Assembly (NCBI RefSeq): GCF_042477335.2
Contig: NC_091262.1
Span: forward strand, 71,100,001-71,164,000
DNA length: 64,000 nt
Source of the DNA: Ovis canadensis
Taxonomy: Eukaryota; Chordata; Mammalia; Artiodactyla; Bovidae
Direction: 5' to 3'
Part shown: one piece after another, positions 45,201 through 55,318 of the stretch
Numbering within the stretch: position 1 is the first letter of the stretch
Layout of the letters: every line of letters starts with the position of its first letter
Notes under the pieces: generated by a model
The model's database searches: none
Told to the model about the DNA's origin: nothing
Seen by the model: only the letters and a program-made list of their open reading frames with translations
Translations under genes and position numbers: made by a program

Positions 45201-48200
45201 TAACATGGCTGGAGTTGACAGTGGAGAAGGTGAAAAACAGGGGGGCATGGGGTGGGGACTCTCCAGGGAATATTTCATTGCTTTAATTTCCAACCTTGCC
45301 AATTCAAACATGATCTGAAAAGTTACAGAAAGACATTTTTGTTTAAAAAAAAGTTTTATCCAGCAAAGCACCTGCTTTTCTCCCGATGTGACTCTTGGTC
45401 TATATGCTGTTTGATGTGATCGTTAGGGAACTGGACAGCAGGCTGATTAATATCCCTCCCTCGTTTGGAACCTGGAGAAGAAGGTCCAAGGACACTTCAC
45501 AGGCTGTCAAGGACAAAGAATTCACCTGAGAGGGGCTTTCTGGACCCTTAAAGTAAAAGTTGCTTTAAAAAACCATAACTGTGAATATTAAAGTTAATAT
45601 ATAGTCAGTCACATGAGTATATCCATGCTCTATAATTTAAGTAGAGAAGTGTATAGATTCTCAAAATACATATTCAAGAAGAATGTTGAAGATTTTAGTA
45701 TAAACTTCAGTCAAAGTGCCTACTCAGTATCAGGTGCTGTGGCAGAAATACAGTTGTCAGCAAAAGAGGCCCAAATCTCTGTCCTGTAGATCTTGCATTC
45801 TGGTGTCATGGGGGACTGCAGGGGAGGCGACATACAGTAAACAAGTTATGTGAGATGGTGATGCATGCTAAGACAAAAGTTAAACCAAAAAGATGGACAA
45901 GGTGCCAGGTAAGGATGGGGTAGTAACTCAAATAGGGCGGTAAAGGAAGACCTCATTGAAAAGGTGGCATTTTATTGAAGTCTCAAAGGAAGTAAGGTGG
46001 TAGACTATGAAGTGATGCAAAAGAAATATTCCAGGCAGAAAGAAGAGCAGGTGCAAAGGCCCTGAGGCAGCAGCATAACTGGCCCAGAGCAGGGGGCAGG
46101 GCAGCGGGAGTAGGCTGAGTGAGCGGGGCAGACCTCGGGAGGAGGCTGTTGAGGGCTGTGTCAGGACTTCCCCTCTGAATGAAATAGGAAGCCATAGAAG
46201 GGTCTGGAGAGGGTTGGCTGAGCTGGCCTGTCTGTTTTAACAAGATGTCTCCGGCTGCTGTGCCAGGAATAGACTGCAGAGAACGAAGCACTGAGGCAGG
46301 GAGACCAGGGAGGGGCCGTGGTGGTAACCCATGTGAGAGATGTTGGTGACTCAGACCAGAGTGGGGTTGGTAGGCATGAGTTCAGGATTTATCTGAAGGG
46401 AAGCAGATAGAACTGCTGGCAGATGAGATGTGGAGTTTGAGAGGAAGGAGTCAAAGTGTTTGGAAAGATGGAGTATGTGCTTAGGCCGGGAAAACTGCAG
46501 GAAGAGAAGGTTGGCAGCAAGGGAAGAAGTCAGGATGATAGTTTGGGGCGTGCTAGGTAGAGGTGTCCACCAGACATCCACATGGAGATGGAACGTGTAC
46601 TTGGAGGAGTCTGGAGTTGGGAGAGGCCCGGGCTGGAGATACAGATTTGGGAGTTACCAGCTTTGTAGCAAGAGTGCGCAGCCTCATTTTTGCTGGCCCA
46701 GGAAGAAAGTGCCCATTAGTGCTACCTCTTGCCAGTACTTGGTAAATGCTAATTTTTGATCATTTCATAGGAAAATAATTTTCTTAGTTTTTAAATTTTG
46801 ACTTTTGTGGATATGGAAGTTCAAATATTTTAACTTAAAAAAAAATGTTTTCATCTTCGGTTATATCGCTTAAAAGTTGGCCTTAAGAACTTCTTCTACA
46901 TGTAATATAATGTATGAAAGGGAAAGTATTAGTTGCTCGATCATATCTGACTCTTTGTGACCCCATGGACTGTAGCCCACCAGGCTCCTCTGTCCATGGG
47001 ATTTCCCAGGCAAGAATACTGGATTGGGTTGCCACTTCCTTGTCCAGGGGATCTTCCCAACCAGAGACAGAACTCGGGTCTCCTGCATTGCAGGCAGATT
47101 CTTGGCCATCTGAACCACCAGGGAAACCTGATATAATTCAACTATAATTTTGTTAGAAAATTGATTTGGTGTCTGTACATTAATTATTTTCTTATTTAAA
47201 CAGGCACACGTCTGCGAAACGTTCCTGTTCTGTTTAATGACACAGAAACTAATCTGGCAGGGATGTATGGCAAAGTCCGCAAAGCTGCTAGTTCAATTGA
47301 CCAATTTAGGTAAGCCGTGCCAGTATCAATGAGCAACTGACCGTATTTTTATAACATTTTCCAGTGGCTTCATAGTGAGTCCTGTCCAGCAGAGCTGATA
47401 TAGTTATTCATTTATTTACCTACTTACTTAGTTTACTTCCACACCACTTGGCTTATGGGATTAGTTCCCATTTCAGGGAACCCACACCTCCTACGGTGGA
47501 AGCATGGAGTCCTAACCACTGAGCTGCCAGGGAATTCCCAAGCTGATGATTAAAGTGATAATTACCTTACTCCTGTCATGAAATTTCTTTAACAGGTCTG
47601 CCAGTGCCTGTATTTTATTGAAAGCGATTAACCCTGGCCATTTCTCTCCTTTCTATAGTAAACTCTATTTTAAAATTCATTAAGTTTCATTGAGAAAGCC
47701 TCTGTCCTGTGAATACATCTATTTGAACATTTTCTCTCCTTTATCATATGATAAGAGTAAAAGATGCTATATATACAAATGAATAGTACTGATTTTAATA
47801 TATACTATATAAATAGCATAATTTATATATATATATGTGTTATATATATTCATAAAAAAACCTTTTTATACTAGCAGTCATCCACCTTATAAAGAAAATG
47901 TTTTGCCAGTGTATGTGTATCACCTTGAGAAAGTTCATGTCTAAATAACGTGCTAAACTCTCTGGCCTTTTAGTTTTTGTAATTAACATAGTTTAAATGA
48001 ATTGTTGCACAATAGAGCAATCTTTTCTTACCTTTTTGTGTCAGAATGGAGCTATGGTGTTAAAAATAAGGGGGATGATTTACTAATTTGAATTCCTGAA
48101 GCTATGGGTTTTGGATGCCATAGTTACTATCTCTAAATTATTGAGCGCATCTATTTCAACTATTGAGTAATTCAACATACATATTAATGTTTAGAGAATA

Positions 48201-50897
48201 TATATGCAAGGCATTGTGCTAAGGATAATGAAAGAAGCAGAAGGTCTTAGAAGAAAGGTGTACTTGTACATGTATTTGTCTTAGGGAAAAAATGTTGCAA
48301 AAAGACATGAGCAGTAAGGGCTGAATGTCATAATGCTTCCCACTCTTACTTGAAGTGTTTACCTGGGTTTCTGTAATTTTGAACCTTTTACAAGTATACT
48401 GCTGCTGCTAAGTCGCTTCAGTCGTGTCCGACTCTGTGCAACCCCGTAGACGGCAGCCCATCAGGCTCCCCCGTCCCTGGGGTTCTCCAAGCAAGAACAC
48501 TGGAGTGGGTTGCCATCTCCTTCTCCAATGCATAAAAGTGAAAAGTGAAAGTGAAGTCGCTCAGTCGCTCAGTCATGTCCGACTCTTAGTGACCCCATGG
48601 ACTGCAACCTACCAGACTCCTCCATCCATGGGATTTTCCAGGCAAGAGTACTAGAGTGGGGTGCCATTGCCTTGTCCATACAAAAGCTCCCAGATTAGCT
48701 ATATAGAGGTTAATTTCAACTAGACTCTTTTTTCCTGTTCATGTGTTCACACTTGCCTTAGGTTCCTAAAAGACAAATGATTGCTAAAGGGACTAAGTTT
48801 GCTTTCTGCAGCTGTAGCTGAAGAGAAGGGATAAACAAAATAGATCTAGCACTTCCCTGGCTGCACAGCGCATAGCAGTCCATCTGCCAACGCAGAGGAC
48901 AAGGGCTCGACCAGAAAGATTCCACATACGGCAGAGCAGCTAAGCCTGCGCCACAAGTACTGAGCCCACGTGGTGCAACTGCTGAAGCTCATGTGCTTAC
49001 AGCCTGTGCGCCGCAGCAAGAGAAGCCGCTGCAGTGAGAAGCCCTGGCAATGCAACAAAGGGTAGCCCCCACTCGCCACAACTAGAAAAAGCCCACGCAA
49101 GGCAGCAAAGACCCAGCACAGTCAGATAAATAATTAATTTTAAAATAATTTTAAAATGTTTTATGAAAAATAAATAGATCTAGAATATTAATATCGAAAA
49201 AGAATTAAGAGAAGTAGCTTGTGGTAAAAGTTTAGCAATTGCCAAATAACGACAAAAGTATTTGTTCACTACTATGATATTTTATATGCTTATTACAAGT
49301 AATCATTTAACAGTCTACTATAAAACAAAATTAATCTTTCTCTTATGGTGGCCACGCAGTTTAAATGAGTAAAGTTTTAAAGACAGAAAACACGAGACAT
49401 TATCACAGAAACGTGTTTTGAGTGTAACTCTCTCCTCTCTCTCCACCCCCACCCCTTGCTCAGCATCCGTCTGGGAATTTTTCTCCGAAGATATCCCATC
49501 GCGCGAGTTTTTGTGATTATATATATGGTAAGTAAGCTTGTTTGAGGAAACAGTGCTGCATTTGATTTTTAACTTGTTTTTTTCAGCTGCTCATCTTTTT
49601 AACTAAATATTTAGCAATCAGTTTTGAAAGCGTATAGAATTCATCTCTGACAACTTTTTTTCTTAAAGTTTGCAAGTAAAGTCAATAATTCATTATGTCT
49701 AAAAAATAAATTGCTCAAAGGCTTTTCCTATAATAAAACTGTAGTGCAGTTTAATAGTTAACCTTTATTTCTAAGCCCCTCGAATGATAAAAATATAATG
49801 CAAAACAATTGACTTCATTTTTTATCTTGAAGTAAAGCTTATTTCTGTAAATTCTGCTTTATTTCCTAAAGAGATCTCAAAGTTAGTGTATATTCTTTTA
49901 GATTTCTTATCTCTAATAAGATGCTTACCATAGTTTGGGTTGCTATGTCTTATCTTCTGTGAGCCTGCTAATTGTTCGGAGTGGGGTTGTCTAAAAGTAG
50001 TTGAACTGAATTAAGACGGACAGTTTTCTTGAGAAGAAATCAAAGCACAGCTAGAAATTCCCTTGTGTCCACTAGAGGGAAGAGTTACTCCTTCAAATAA
50101 AAAGTTCTTAATATGAGAGGCACGGGTAGTAGAGCAAAAGGAAGAAAAACTGAGTAACATCAGAAAGGACTCAGAAGATGCCCACATCTGGGTGGGGAGA
50201 TCACAGGTGCCCTCTGGAACAGGAGATGCGATGTTGCCCATCTGGAGTGCAAGGCTCTTCGTCATGGCACCTCCTCACGTCAGCACCACTGTGGGGGAGT
50301 TAGTGAAAACCGGTCAGCAGGTCCTATGCTGGACCCTGAGTCAGCCTCTGAAACCTGACACTTTATTCCCATCTCCTCTTCACAGATCGTGGCTAAACTT
50401 CCTCTCAAAATAGCAGCCATAACTGTTATAACAGAGACCCTTTCTAACCAACGTCATGTATATCTAGCACTTTCAATCAGGCCATCTGCCCTGTATTTTA
50501 ATCTCACGATCGGTTAGTTGTGTGTACATGTGCGTGTTATAAGTGTGTTCACGACTTTGCTCCTCAGCTGAGAATGCTGTCGGTATCGTAGCTCTCTATC
50601 ACCTTTCATTGCACTTATTGCTCACTTGAATGTGCGTTTGTTTCTTCCTTGTTTCTCCAGTAAGCATGTTCTGAGTGCCTGCAGGGTTGCAGACACAGTA
50701 AGGGCAGGAATACAGCGACACACAAGACACGCTTCTGCACTCCGTGCACTGCACGGTGGGCCTTTGGGGAGGGTTGATTTACTGGCTAATCCGTAGGTTG
50801 TTTTTTCTTTCTTTAGGCTTTGCTTCACCTCTGGGTCATGATTGTTCTGTTGACTTACACGCCAGAAATGCACCATGACCAACCACGTGGCAAATGA
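25629..50897 (+). CDS. GOLGA5: Golgin-84 (GOLGA5), 12 coding exons
   Basis: Golgin-84 is a Golgi-rim tethering protein with a cytosolic coiled coil and a C-terminal membrane anchor; it binds RAB1 and helps hold COPI vesicles and stack Golgi ribbons. Coding join: 25629-26175, 31433-31660, 32582-32801, 33257-33380, 34835-35038, 39294-39464, 41869-41997, 44176-44274, 45004-45229, 47204-47309, 49464-49527, 50817-50897. This totals 2199 bases, 732 codons plus TGA, one residue longer than the 731 I recall for human. All introns are GT-AG and phases agree. Residues 1-220 are low-complexity and Ser/Thr-rich, about 222-640 are heptad coiled coil, and about 700-718 are the membrane segment followed by a short lumenal tail. 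Start chosen because [20 protein letters not shown] is the family N-terminus; 23 codons open upstream in frame belong to intron and 5' UTR. No disabling change is seen. Confidence 0.97.
26885..27100 (+). mobile_element. Bov-tA SINE in intron 2
   Basis: tRNA-like head ('agctcagttggtaaagaatc') and Bov-A body ('ggcaacccactccagtattc'). Confidence 0.88.
27214..27680 (-). mobile_element. BovB 3' end in intron 2
   Basis: Antisense BovB tail of about 467 bases flanked by an exact 12-bp duplication, gatttaagtaca (27202-27213 and 27681-27692), proving an independent 5'-truncated insertion. Confidence 0.9.
28000..29500 (-). mobile_element. Old L1 fragments in intron 2
   Basis: T-rich antisense L1 words ('ttagttttattcctgagtag', 'ataactgatatacaataaat' in the other L1 end) over this A/T-rich part, probably several pieces. 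Edges are not resolved. Confidence 0.5.
29814..30024 (-). mobile_element. Bov-tA SINE in intron 2
   Basis: Antisense SINE flanked by exact aataattcctt (29803-29813 and 30025-30035). Body and tRNA-like head are both present. Confidence 0.92.
30300..30835 (-). mobile_element. Old L1 fragment in intron 2
   Basis: Classic antisense L1 ORF2/3' words, including 'ttcatccactcttttttgga', 'ggagttactgggtcaggtgg' and 'ttttaatttgcatgtccctg'. Confidence 0.75.
31433..31660 (+). CDS. GOLGA5: GOLGA5 exon 3 (residues 183-258)
   Basis: Acceptor ttcttacag|cagcct; a second AG three bases on (31434-31435) makes a NAGNAG acceptor. Donor gtagag at 31661. Encodes an acidic/serine-rich linker and the beginning of the coiled coil ([18 protein letters not shown]). 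Phases 1 in and 1 out. Confidence 0.95.
32582..32801 (+). CDS. GOLGA5: GOLGA5 exon 4 (residues 259-331 plus 2 bases)
   Basis: Acceptor tttaaaatag ends at 32581, donor gtagct starts at 32802. Encodes coiled coil with [20 protein letters not shown]. The acceptor tract is T/G-rich with few C, so it looks weaker than its neighbours. Confidence 0.96.
33257..33380 (+). CDS. GOLGA5: GOLGA5 exon 5 (residues 332-373)
   Basis: Acceptor ttttcctttag at 33246-33256, donor gttagg at 33381. Coiled coil with [20 protein letters not shown]. Phase 2 in, 0 out. Confidence 0.96.
33415..33588 (-). mobile_element. tRNA-derived SINE in intron 5
   Basis: Antisense artiodactyl SINE: (ttta)n tail at left, B box complement 'gggatcgaacc' (near 33518), and 'ccaccagggaagtcc' at the right end. 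Confidence 0.85.
33995..34205 (+). mobile_element. Bov-tA SINE with CA tail in intron 5
   Basis: Body 'ggcaacccactccagtattt' and 'agagctggacatgactgagc', ending in a (CA)n run at 34190-34204. Confidence 0.85.
34490..34675 (-). mobile_element. MER5A-like DNA transposon fragment
   Basis: Diverged hAT-type MER5A-like sequence: 'gatttctaagccca' and the end 'tttgggaaccacagc'. Orientation uncertain. Confidence 0.45.
34835..35038 (+). CDS. GOLGA5: GOLGA5 exon 6 (residues 374-441)
   Basis: Acceptor tttgccacag ends at 34834, donor gtgagc at 35039. Coiled coil including [20 protein letters not shown]. Phase 0 both ends, 204 bases, so skipping would keep frame. Confidence 0.97.
35793..36105 (+). mobile_element. 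Two Bov-tA SINEs in tandem in intron 6
   Basis: A first unit (35793-35910) is cut at 'ccagtattctt' and followed at once by a second complete unit ending near 36103 ('ggacacgactgagtgacg'). Confidence 0.8.
36735..37230 (-). mobile_element. BovB 3' end in intron 6
   Basis: Antisense BovB tail ('gttcagttcagtcgctcag' at left) through the C-terminal ORF, truncated near 37228. About 500 bases and little diverged. Confidence 0.88.
37260..37920 (-). mobile_element. L2 fragment in intron 6
   Basis: Patchy resemblance to the L2 3' end in antisense (for example the 'agagcaacaagtattagag' region and purine-rich 'aggcaattgatataatg' part). Old and diverged. Confidence 0.4.
38268..38478. mobile_element. Non-autonomous hAT-like DNA transposon
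   Basis: Terminal inverted repeats are visible: 'agggatcaacaaacttttt' at left and 'agtttgtgaactgctg' at right. The interior 'ctgtaaagggtgaaatagta' matches a common mammalian MER family I cannot name with confidence. Confidence 0.6.
38480..38995 (+). mobile_element. L2 3'-end fragment in intron 6
   Basis: Sense L2-like pattern ending in 'gatgctccatgaatatttgttgagtg' type sequence (38968-38993), the usual L2 tail. Confidence 0.55.
39257..39289 (+). repeat. (TTTA)n microsatellite in the exon 7 acceptor
   Basis: Eight or so 'ttta' units run straight into 'tgacag|tctaaag', so the repeat replaces a normal polypyrimidine tract. Confidence 0.93.
39294..39464 (+). CDS. GOLGA5: GOLGA5 exon 7 (residues 442-498)
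   Basis: Acceptor tttatgacag ends at 39293, donor gtaaga at 39465. Encodes [20 protein letters not shown] and further coiled coil. Phase 0 both ends, 171 bases. Confidence 0.97.
39655..39790 (-). mobile_element. L2/MIR-type fragment
   Basis: Begins 'cattcattcaacaaatacca', the L2 tail in antisense. Confidence 0.5.
40170..40375 (+). mobile_element. MIR SINE in intron 7
   Basis: Contains 'gagccgtagttttctcctct' and the end 'ataacaggctcagtaaata', matching MIR in sense. Confidence 0.7.
40680..40925 (+). mobile_element. MIR SINE in intron 7
   Basis: Near-complete MIR: 'tttgctgagcacttatagtg', 'ggtggcagagccaggattag' and 'cccttaaccacactgcc' appear in the expected order. Confidence 0.85.
41869..41997 (+). 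CDS. GOLGA5: GOLGA5 exon 8 (residues 499-541)
   Basis: Acceptor tctttttag ends at 41868, donor gtacgg at 41998. Coiled coil, [20 protein letters not shown]. Phase 0 both ends. Confidence 0.97.
42155..42280 (+). mobile_element. MIR fragment in intron 8
   Basis: 'acagatgaaacttagagaca' then 'tttctactgctctgtc'; half of a MIR. Confidence 0.55.
43660..44005 (+). mobile_element. Old L1 fragment in intron 8
   Basis: Sense L1 ORF2 3' region: 'atcatcagggaaatgcagat' followed by 'ggatgtgggagaactggaac'. Confidence 0.7.
44060..44150 (-). mobile_element. L2 piece just before exon 9
   Basis: 'ggagtgcttactttgtgtcg' and 'aggtactggagatgc' are L2-like in antisense. Confidence 0.45.
44176..44274 (+). CDS. GOLGA5: GOLGA5 exon 9 (residues 542-574)
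   Basis: Acceptor cactgtgtag ends at 44175, donor gtatga at 44275. Encodes [20 protein letters not shown] and the continuing coil. The acceptor tract is short. Phase 0 both ends, 99 bases. Confidence 0.96.
45004..45229 (+). CDS. GOLGA5: GOLGA5 exon 10 (residues 575-649 plus 1 base)
   Basis: Acceptor ttgcctttcag ends at 45003, donor gtgaaa at 45230. Encodes the end of the coiled coil ([20 protein letters not shown]) and the serine/glycine linker [15 protein letters not shown]. The donor matches the consensus only moderately. Confidence 0.96.
45695..46400 (-). mobile_element. L2 3'-end fragment in intron 10
   Basis: Antisense L2: 'aggcagaaagaagagcaggt' followed by 'gcaaaggccctgaggcag' near 46035-46065, and 'aaatagggcggtaaaggaag' near 45930. 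Confidence 0.65.
46918..47130 (-). mobile_element. Bov-tA SINE in intron 10
   Basis: Antisense body 'gactctttgtgaccccatgg' to head 'gccatctgaaccaccaggga'. Confidence 0.9.
47204..47309 (+). CDS. GOLGA5: GOLGA5 exon 11 (residues 650-684 plus 2 bases)
   Basis: Acceptor tatttaaacag ends at 47203, donor gtaagc at 47310. Encodes [20 protein letters not shown] and [14 protein letters not shown], the conserved segment before the membrane anchor. Confidence 0.97.
47405..47541 (-). mobile_element. tRNA-derived SINE in intron 11
   Basis: Antisense, from the T-rich tail to 'gagctgccagggaattccc'. Diverged B box. Confidence 0.7.
48400..48680 (-). mobile_element. Bov-A2 SINE (dimer) in intron 11
   Basis: Two antisense Bov-A monomers joined by the diagnostic linker 'aaaagtgaaaagtgaaagtg' (48534-48553). 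Confidence 0.9.
48846..49140 (+). mobile_element. tRNA-derived SINE with long tail in intron 11
   Basis: Head 'gcacttccctggctgcacag' then the repeated 'gccgcagcaagagaagccgc' body and an A-rich 'ataaataattaatttt' tail. Confidence 0.8.
49464..49527 (+). CDS. GOLGA5: GOLGA5 exon 12 (residues 685-706)
   Basis: Acceptor cccttgctcag ends at 49463 (C-rich tract), donor gtaagt at 49528. Encodes [20 protein letters not shown] and the first half of the membrane segment. 64 bases. Confidence 0.97.
50817..50897 (+). CDS. GOLGA5: GOLGA5 exon 13 coding part (residues 707-732)
   Basis: Acceptor tttctttag ends at 50816; TGA at 50895-50897. Encodes [20 protein letters not shown] and the tail to RGK, so it completes the membrane anchor and the lumenal end. 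Confidence 0.97.
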   Translation, partial: ALLHLWVMIVLLTYTPEMHHDQPRGK

Positions 50898-51262
50898 ACT
50901 GAGCCTGCTTGATTCAGTGATCAACCTTTCTCCAGACTGGGGATCTGCGGAAGGGTCACTTGCCTAAAATTCCTGAGAGGGGTGTGCAACATTATTTTAT
51001 CACTACAAGTATTGAACTTTTTAAGTTATTATACAAGTACTCTGCTACCCAAATTTTCCTCTGATTTCCTTCAAATGGTAAGAGTTTCTGAAACAAAAAT
51101 AATTTAGCAAGCTCAGCTCTACTTTTTCTGAGGTCAGCGGCACGGTGTATATATGTACACACAGAGATGCTGGGGTTGGACGCCTCTGTACAGGCTTTCT
51201 GTATTTTAGGTGACACTCATTATGGATTATAATCAGGGAAACTAATTGTATTTAGTGATATA

Positions 51263-51268
51263 AATAAA
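51263..51268 (+). terminator. Polyadenylation signal (proximal)
   Basis: AATAAA followed within 25 bases by a T-rich run, so usable. Confidence 0.6.
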
Positions 51269-51387
51269 ATGTTTTCTTTTTGATAATTCAGTCTGCCTTG
51301 TATTTTCATATATTTAACTTTGCAAATGTAGATTTACTTTTTACATGTTAAAGACCTGATTGGTATAAATCTTTTTATAAATATGTG

Positions 51388-51393
51388 AATAAA
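51388..51393 (+). terminator. Polyadenylation signal (distal)
   Basis: AATAAA with a downstream T/G-rich element at 51399-51415. Confidence 0.65.
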
Positions 51394-51559
51394 ATTGACT
51401 GTGCATTTTTCTTTTTCAAAATAATAGTTTTTCATCCCCATTAAACAAGGCCTTTCCAGATGGGCATTCATGAGTAGAGCCAGAAATCAGAGCCATTGTC
51501 ACTTGGAATTGCATTGGTGGTTTATACACTCTTTCCTCCTTATCCCCACCCCACGTGCT

Positions 51560-52000
51560 GTCTTCCTTTTATTTTTCTTTTTAAAAAGCAAATAGTTTCT
51601 TTTTAAACTTTTTTTTTTTTTTGGCCAATCAACAGTGTGGTGACAGTTTCAGGGGACAGCAAAGGCACTTCCCAACATATACATATGTCCATTCTCCCCC
51701 AAGCTCCCCTCCCATCCAGGCTGCCACATAGCACAAAGCACTCCCTGCGCTCTGCAGTAGGACCTTACTGGTTATCCATTTTGAATATAGTGGTACGTAC
51801 ATGTCGATCCCCAACTCCCTAGCTATCCCTTCCCCCTAGTCCCGCCCCTCATCCATTGTCTTCCTCCACCCCTTTTCCTTTTCTCCATTCTATATCTTGG
51901 TTTAGCTTGGGACATCCATCAAATTTGGTTTAACATCATTGCATTTTTAAAATACTCCAGTGCAGAGACGGTATGAAATTATTCTTTAAAAAGGGACATT
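51560..52000 (-). mobile_element. L1 3'-end fragment
   Basis: Antisense L1 3' UTR-type sequence following a T run (51604-51622): 'ggctgccacatagcaca' and 'gtacatgtcgatccccaac'. Confidence 0.65.
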
Positions 52001-53190
52001 CTCTTTGCCTGAAGTCCTGTATGATGTCTGTTTTGGCTTTCCTTCCTGTGTATATGTCTGAACTCTCATTTTGTCCACGCTAGGTACCGGTGGCCTCTCT
52101 TTGTACATAAGTAGTGTATGGAGATCCTGGGCTGGGCACGGGTATAGGGCTTCCTATCAAGAATGTTACTGCCTTTGCAGTAGCCTGCCAGTGCCTAACC
52201 AAACACCTGACCAGTTCTATTCTTAATGATATTGATACTATGACTTTAATTGTCCTATAAATTCTTCAAAGGTTTTGGTATACTAGCTGTGGATGTTTTC
52301 TTATTTTTTATCAGAATGAAGTTTTAAAGGTCATGTTAGGTGTGTTCAGGCTTTTTTTCCCAACCATGAATAAAAAAGAGTTCCATGTCATCTAAAAGTA
52401 GATATGATATTTTGGAGGGTGGGTTAGAGATGTGTTATTAAATCTATATGTCCTGGTTCTTATTCAGATGTCATAGCCTATCAGTCTGAGCTAGAAAGTC
52501 AAGTCTGATGTCAGAGTACAGTTTAGACTTATTAATATCTTTTAAAGGGTTTTTTTTTTTTCCTCTTCTAATTTGGAAACATTTCTGGAAAAAGATTAAA
52601 ACCAGGTTACATACTTGAAGTGGAAAACGGCACATGCCTCATCATCGTGCATGGCCAGACTTCCCGTCTCTGCGTGTCCTCCTGGCTTTTGTTGGGGCAG
52701 CTCTAAATCTTTCGTTGAGTTTTTACACATTCTTGGCTTTGGAAATAGTTTGACAAAGTGTTTCCGAGATTATTTTTCTGCAGTTGCTTAAATCTTTAAT
52801 TGAGTTTCAGTTTCAGTATTCTTGACCACTAACACACTAGGGGATTTTTAAGTCTTCCATTCACTTATCCTCAGATAACACAAAACCTTCTTGACCTACT
52901 TAAAAGGATTGTGCGAGAGCTGAATTTTTTTGCCTTCCCAATGTACGGCTTTGTATTTATGGCTGTCAGTTGGAAAATAAGATTATTTTCTTATTATAAG
53001 GACATTTCCCTTTCTCTAGACTTTGTGCTTGCTAAAACCTACCATTTCTCTTGCTGCAGAACAAAACTCCAAAGGAAAAGTATGGGTTTCGTTAAAGTGT
53101 GGGACTAGGTCTACCCTGGTTAGTTTGATAGTCCCAATAAGGGAATAAAGTCTAGGGCCGGATAGTTTAGCCTTCATTTAGAAACACTTA
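52001..53190. other. Intergenic, nothing recognised
   Basis: No gene, SINE or BovB is seen. Mixed A/T-rich sequence; a distal extension of the GOLGA5 3' UTR cannot be excluded. Confidence 0.5.
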
Positions 53191-53640
53191 TGTATAGTCA
53201 AAGCTATGATTTTTCCAGTAGAAATGTAAAAGTTAGACCATGAAAAAAGCTGAGCATTGAAGAATTGATGCTTTCACATTGTGGTGCTGAAGAAGGCTCT
53301 TGAGAGTCCCTTGGACTGCAAGGGACCAAACCAGTCCATCCTAAAGGAAATCAACCCTGAATATCCATTGGAAGGACTGATGCTGAAGCAGAAGCTCCAG
53401 TACTTTGGCCACCTGATGCAAAGAGCTGGCTCACTGAAGACCCTGATTCTGGGAAAGACTGAAGGCAAAAGGAGAAGGGGGCAGCAGAAGATGAGATGAT
53501 TGGATGTCATCACCAACTTAATGGAATGCTTTTGAGCAAGCTCTGGGAGACAATGAAGGACAGGGATGTCTGGTATGCTACAGTCCATGGGGTCACAAAG
53601 AGTCGCAAAGAGTCAGAATGACTTAGCAACTGAACAACAA
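53191..53640 (+). mobile_element. BovB 3' end
   Basis: Sense BovB C-terminal ORF remnant and tail: 'gagagtcccttggactgcaa' and 'ggggtcacaaagagtcgcaa'. Confidence 0.88.
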
Positions 53641-54149
53641 CAACATACAACTTACCCTGGAGGAGAAAATCCAACCTACGTGAGTATGCCTCGCTGGGCT
53701 CCAACTCTCTACTGCAGGAGGTCAGCTGTATTGGAAAAGGCCCATATGGGCATCTGGGCCTGGATGGAAGTTGACGGACAGAATGGGTAAAGCCAAAAGA
53801 ACTGATGGCCTGAAGCACTTCAGTTTGTGATTGATCAGAAGAAAGAAATGACAGAGTAGTGTCTTAGTGGTTGTTCTGAACACTATGAGGCTCATATTCC
53901 TAGGAACTCTTTCCTGAGTGAGAAGACTGTGGATTGAATGGTTCTGAACTTCCACAGTTCTAACATGGGTTCTGTCTTCAGACATAGACTCCAACACAAA
54001 CACCTCAAAGTAAATGAAAAGTTCTTTTTTGTACGAACACTTGTTTGTCAAGGGTATTACATACAGAAACCTCATTTGTAGATGTCTCAAAGAAAAAGAG
54101 TGGCGGTAAGATAATTTTAAGCCATCACAAGATAGGTCAGATTACGTGC

Positions 54150-54560
54150 CCCTTGTGCTGGCCCCTTCTAGGAACTGGGAATAGAGTGGTGAACAAAAGT
54201 CCTGCCCTCACGGAGCTTACCTTTGAGTGAGGGGTGGGAAGACCACAAACGTATGCATAACTTGTCACTCAGAGTAAAATGCTGTGATTAAAAATAAAAT
54301 GAGACAAACATATAGAGGGAGATGGGAAAGGTGGAGGGAAGTCCTGCCTACAGGAATGACCCTGGTGCAGGGCTTGAAGAAGGTTACAGGCCGTGCAAAG
54401 TGGAGCGGTTTAAGTGCAAAACCCCTCTAAGAGGAACGTGTTTGGTGCAAGCAAGGAACAGAAGGGTCAGGAGGCCGGAGTGGCTGAACACAGTGAGGGA
54501 TGTGAGGTTTGGGGGTCGGTGTGGGATAGAGACCTGTAGACCAACGTAAGGACTTTAAAT
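54150..54560 (-). mobile_element. L2 3'-end fragment
   Basis: Antisense L2: 'aaaagtcctgccctcacgga', then 'ggaacagaagggtcaggagg' and 'agtggctgaacacagtgagg'. Confidence 0.6.
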
Positions 54561-54663
54561 CCCATTTCGTTTCTCCTCAGTAGCCCCTTTGTCCCTGAAG
54601 TACCACCTTATTTAAACAGGGAAAAGCTTTAAAAATCTTATGTTTTAGAAATCTGCAGACTTA

Positions 54664-54855
54664 CAGGGACTTCCCTAGTGGCCCAGAGGCTAGGATGCCA
54701 TGCTGCCAATGCAGGGGGTTGGGTTCCATCCCAGGTCAGGGAGCCAGATCCTACATGCCACAACTAAGAGTTCACATGCCACAACCATTGATCCCACCTG
54801 CCACAACTAAGACCCAGTGCAGCCCAATAAGTAAATAAATGTGTTAAAAAAAGAA
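54664..54855 (+). mobile_element. tRNA-derived SINE
   Basis: 'gggacttccctagtggccca' head, B box 'gggttccatcc', 'gccacaactaaga' repeats and an A-rich tail. Confidence 0.85.
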
Positions 54856-55184
54856 ATCTGCAGATCACAGTTGCTCCATATGCAAATGCTAAATTTGCTG
54901 AGGCGAGGACAGGCCGAACAGGAAGGGGTGATTTTCCTGAGCAGTTATAGAGAATACCAAGTCAAAGAATTGGTACTTTCCAACATAACTCCTTGGTCTC
55001 CGCATTCATAACTGATGCCTCATCTTAGTTCAAGGACAAAGAGAAAAGTGAAATCCAAGAACAGAGCCCTTCATGTCTAAAGGCAAATGTCTCCCAACCT
55101 TTGATCAACCAGCCTTAGCACAGCTCACTGTCCAGTATTACCACTCTGATGCTATCAGAACTCATAAAATGACATTTCTGATCC

Positions 55185-55318
55185 TGTGAGGACAAAGATG
55201 TTATTGTTTTGACCAAACCACTCATCTTGTGGGATCTTAGCTCTCCAACCACAGACTGAACCTGTGTGTTTGGTGGTGAAAGCACAGAGCCTAACCACTG
55301 GACCACCAGGAAGTCCCA
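55185..55318 (-). mobile_element. tRNA-derived SINE
   Basis: Antisense, with 'gtgggatcttagctctccaa' and terminal 'ccaccaggaagtccc'. Confidence 0.82.

Larger units (their letters stand above)
50898..51415 (+). other. GOLGA5: GOLGA5 3' UTR
   Basis: Follows the TGA and becomes A/T-rich. Two AATAAA signals exist; the second at 51388 with a T/G-rich stretch after it suggests cleavage near 51410-51415. The end is estimated. Confidence 0.65.
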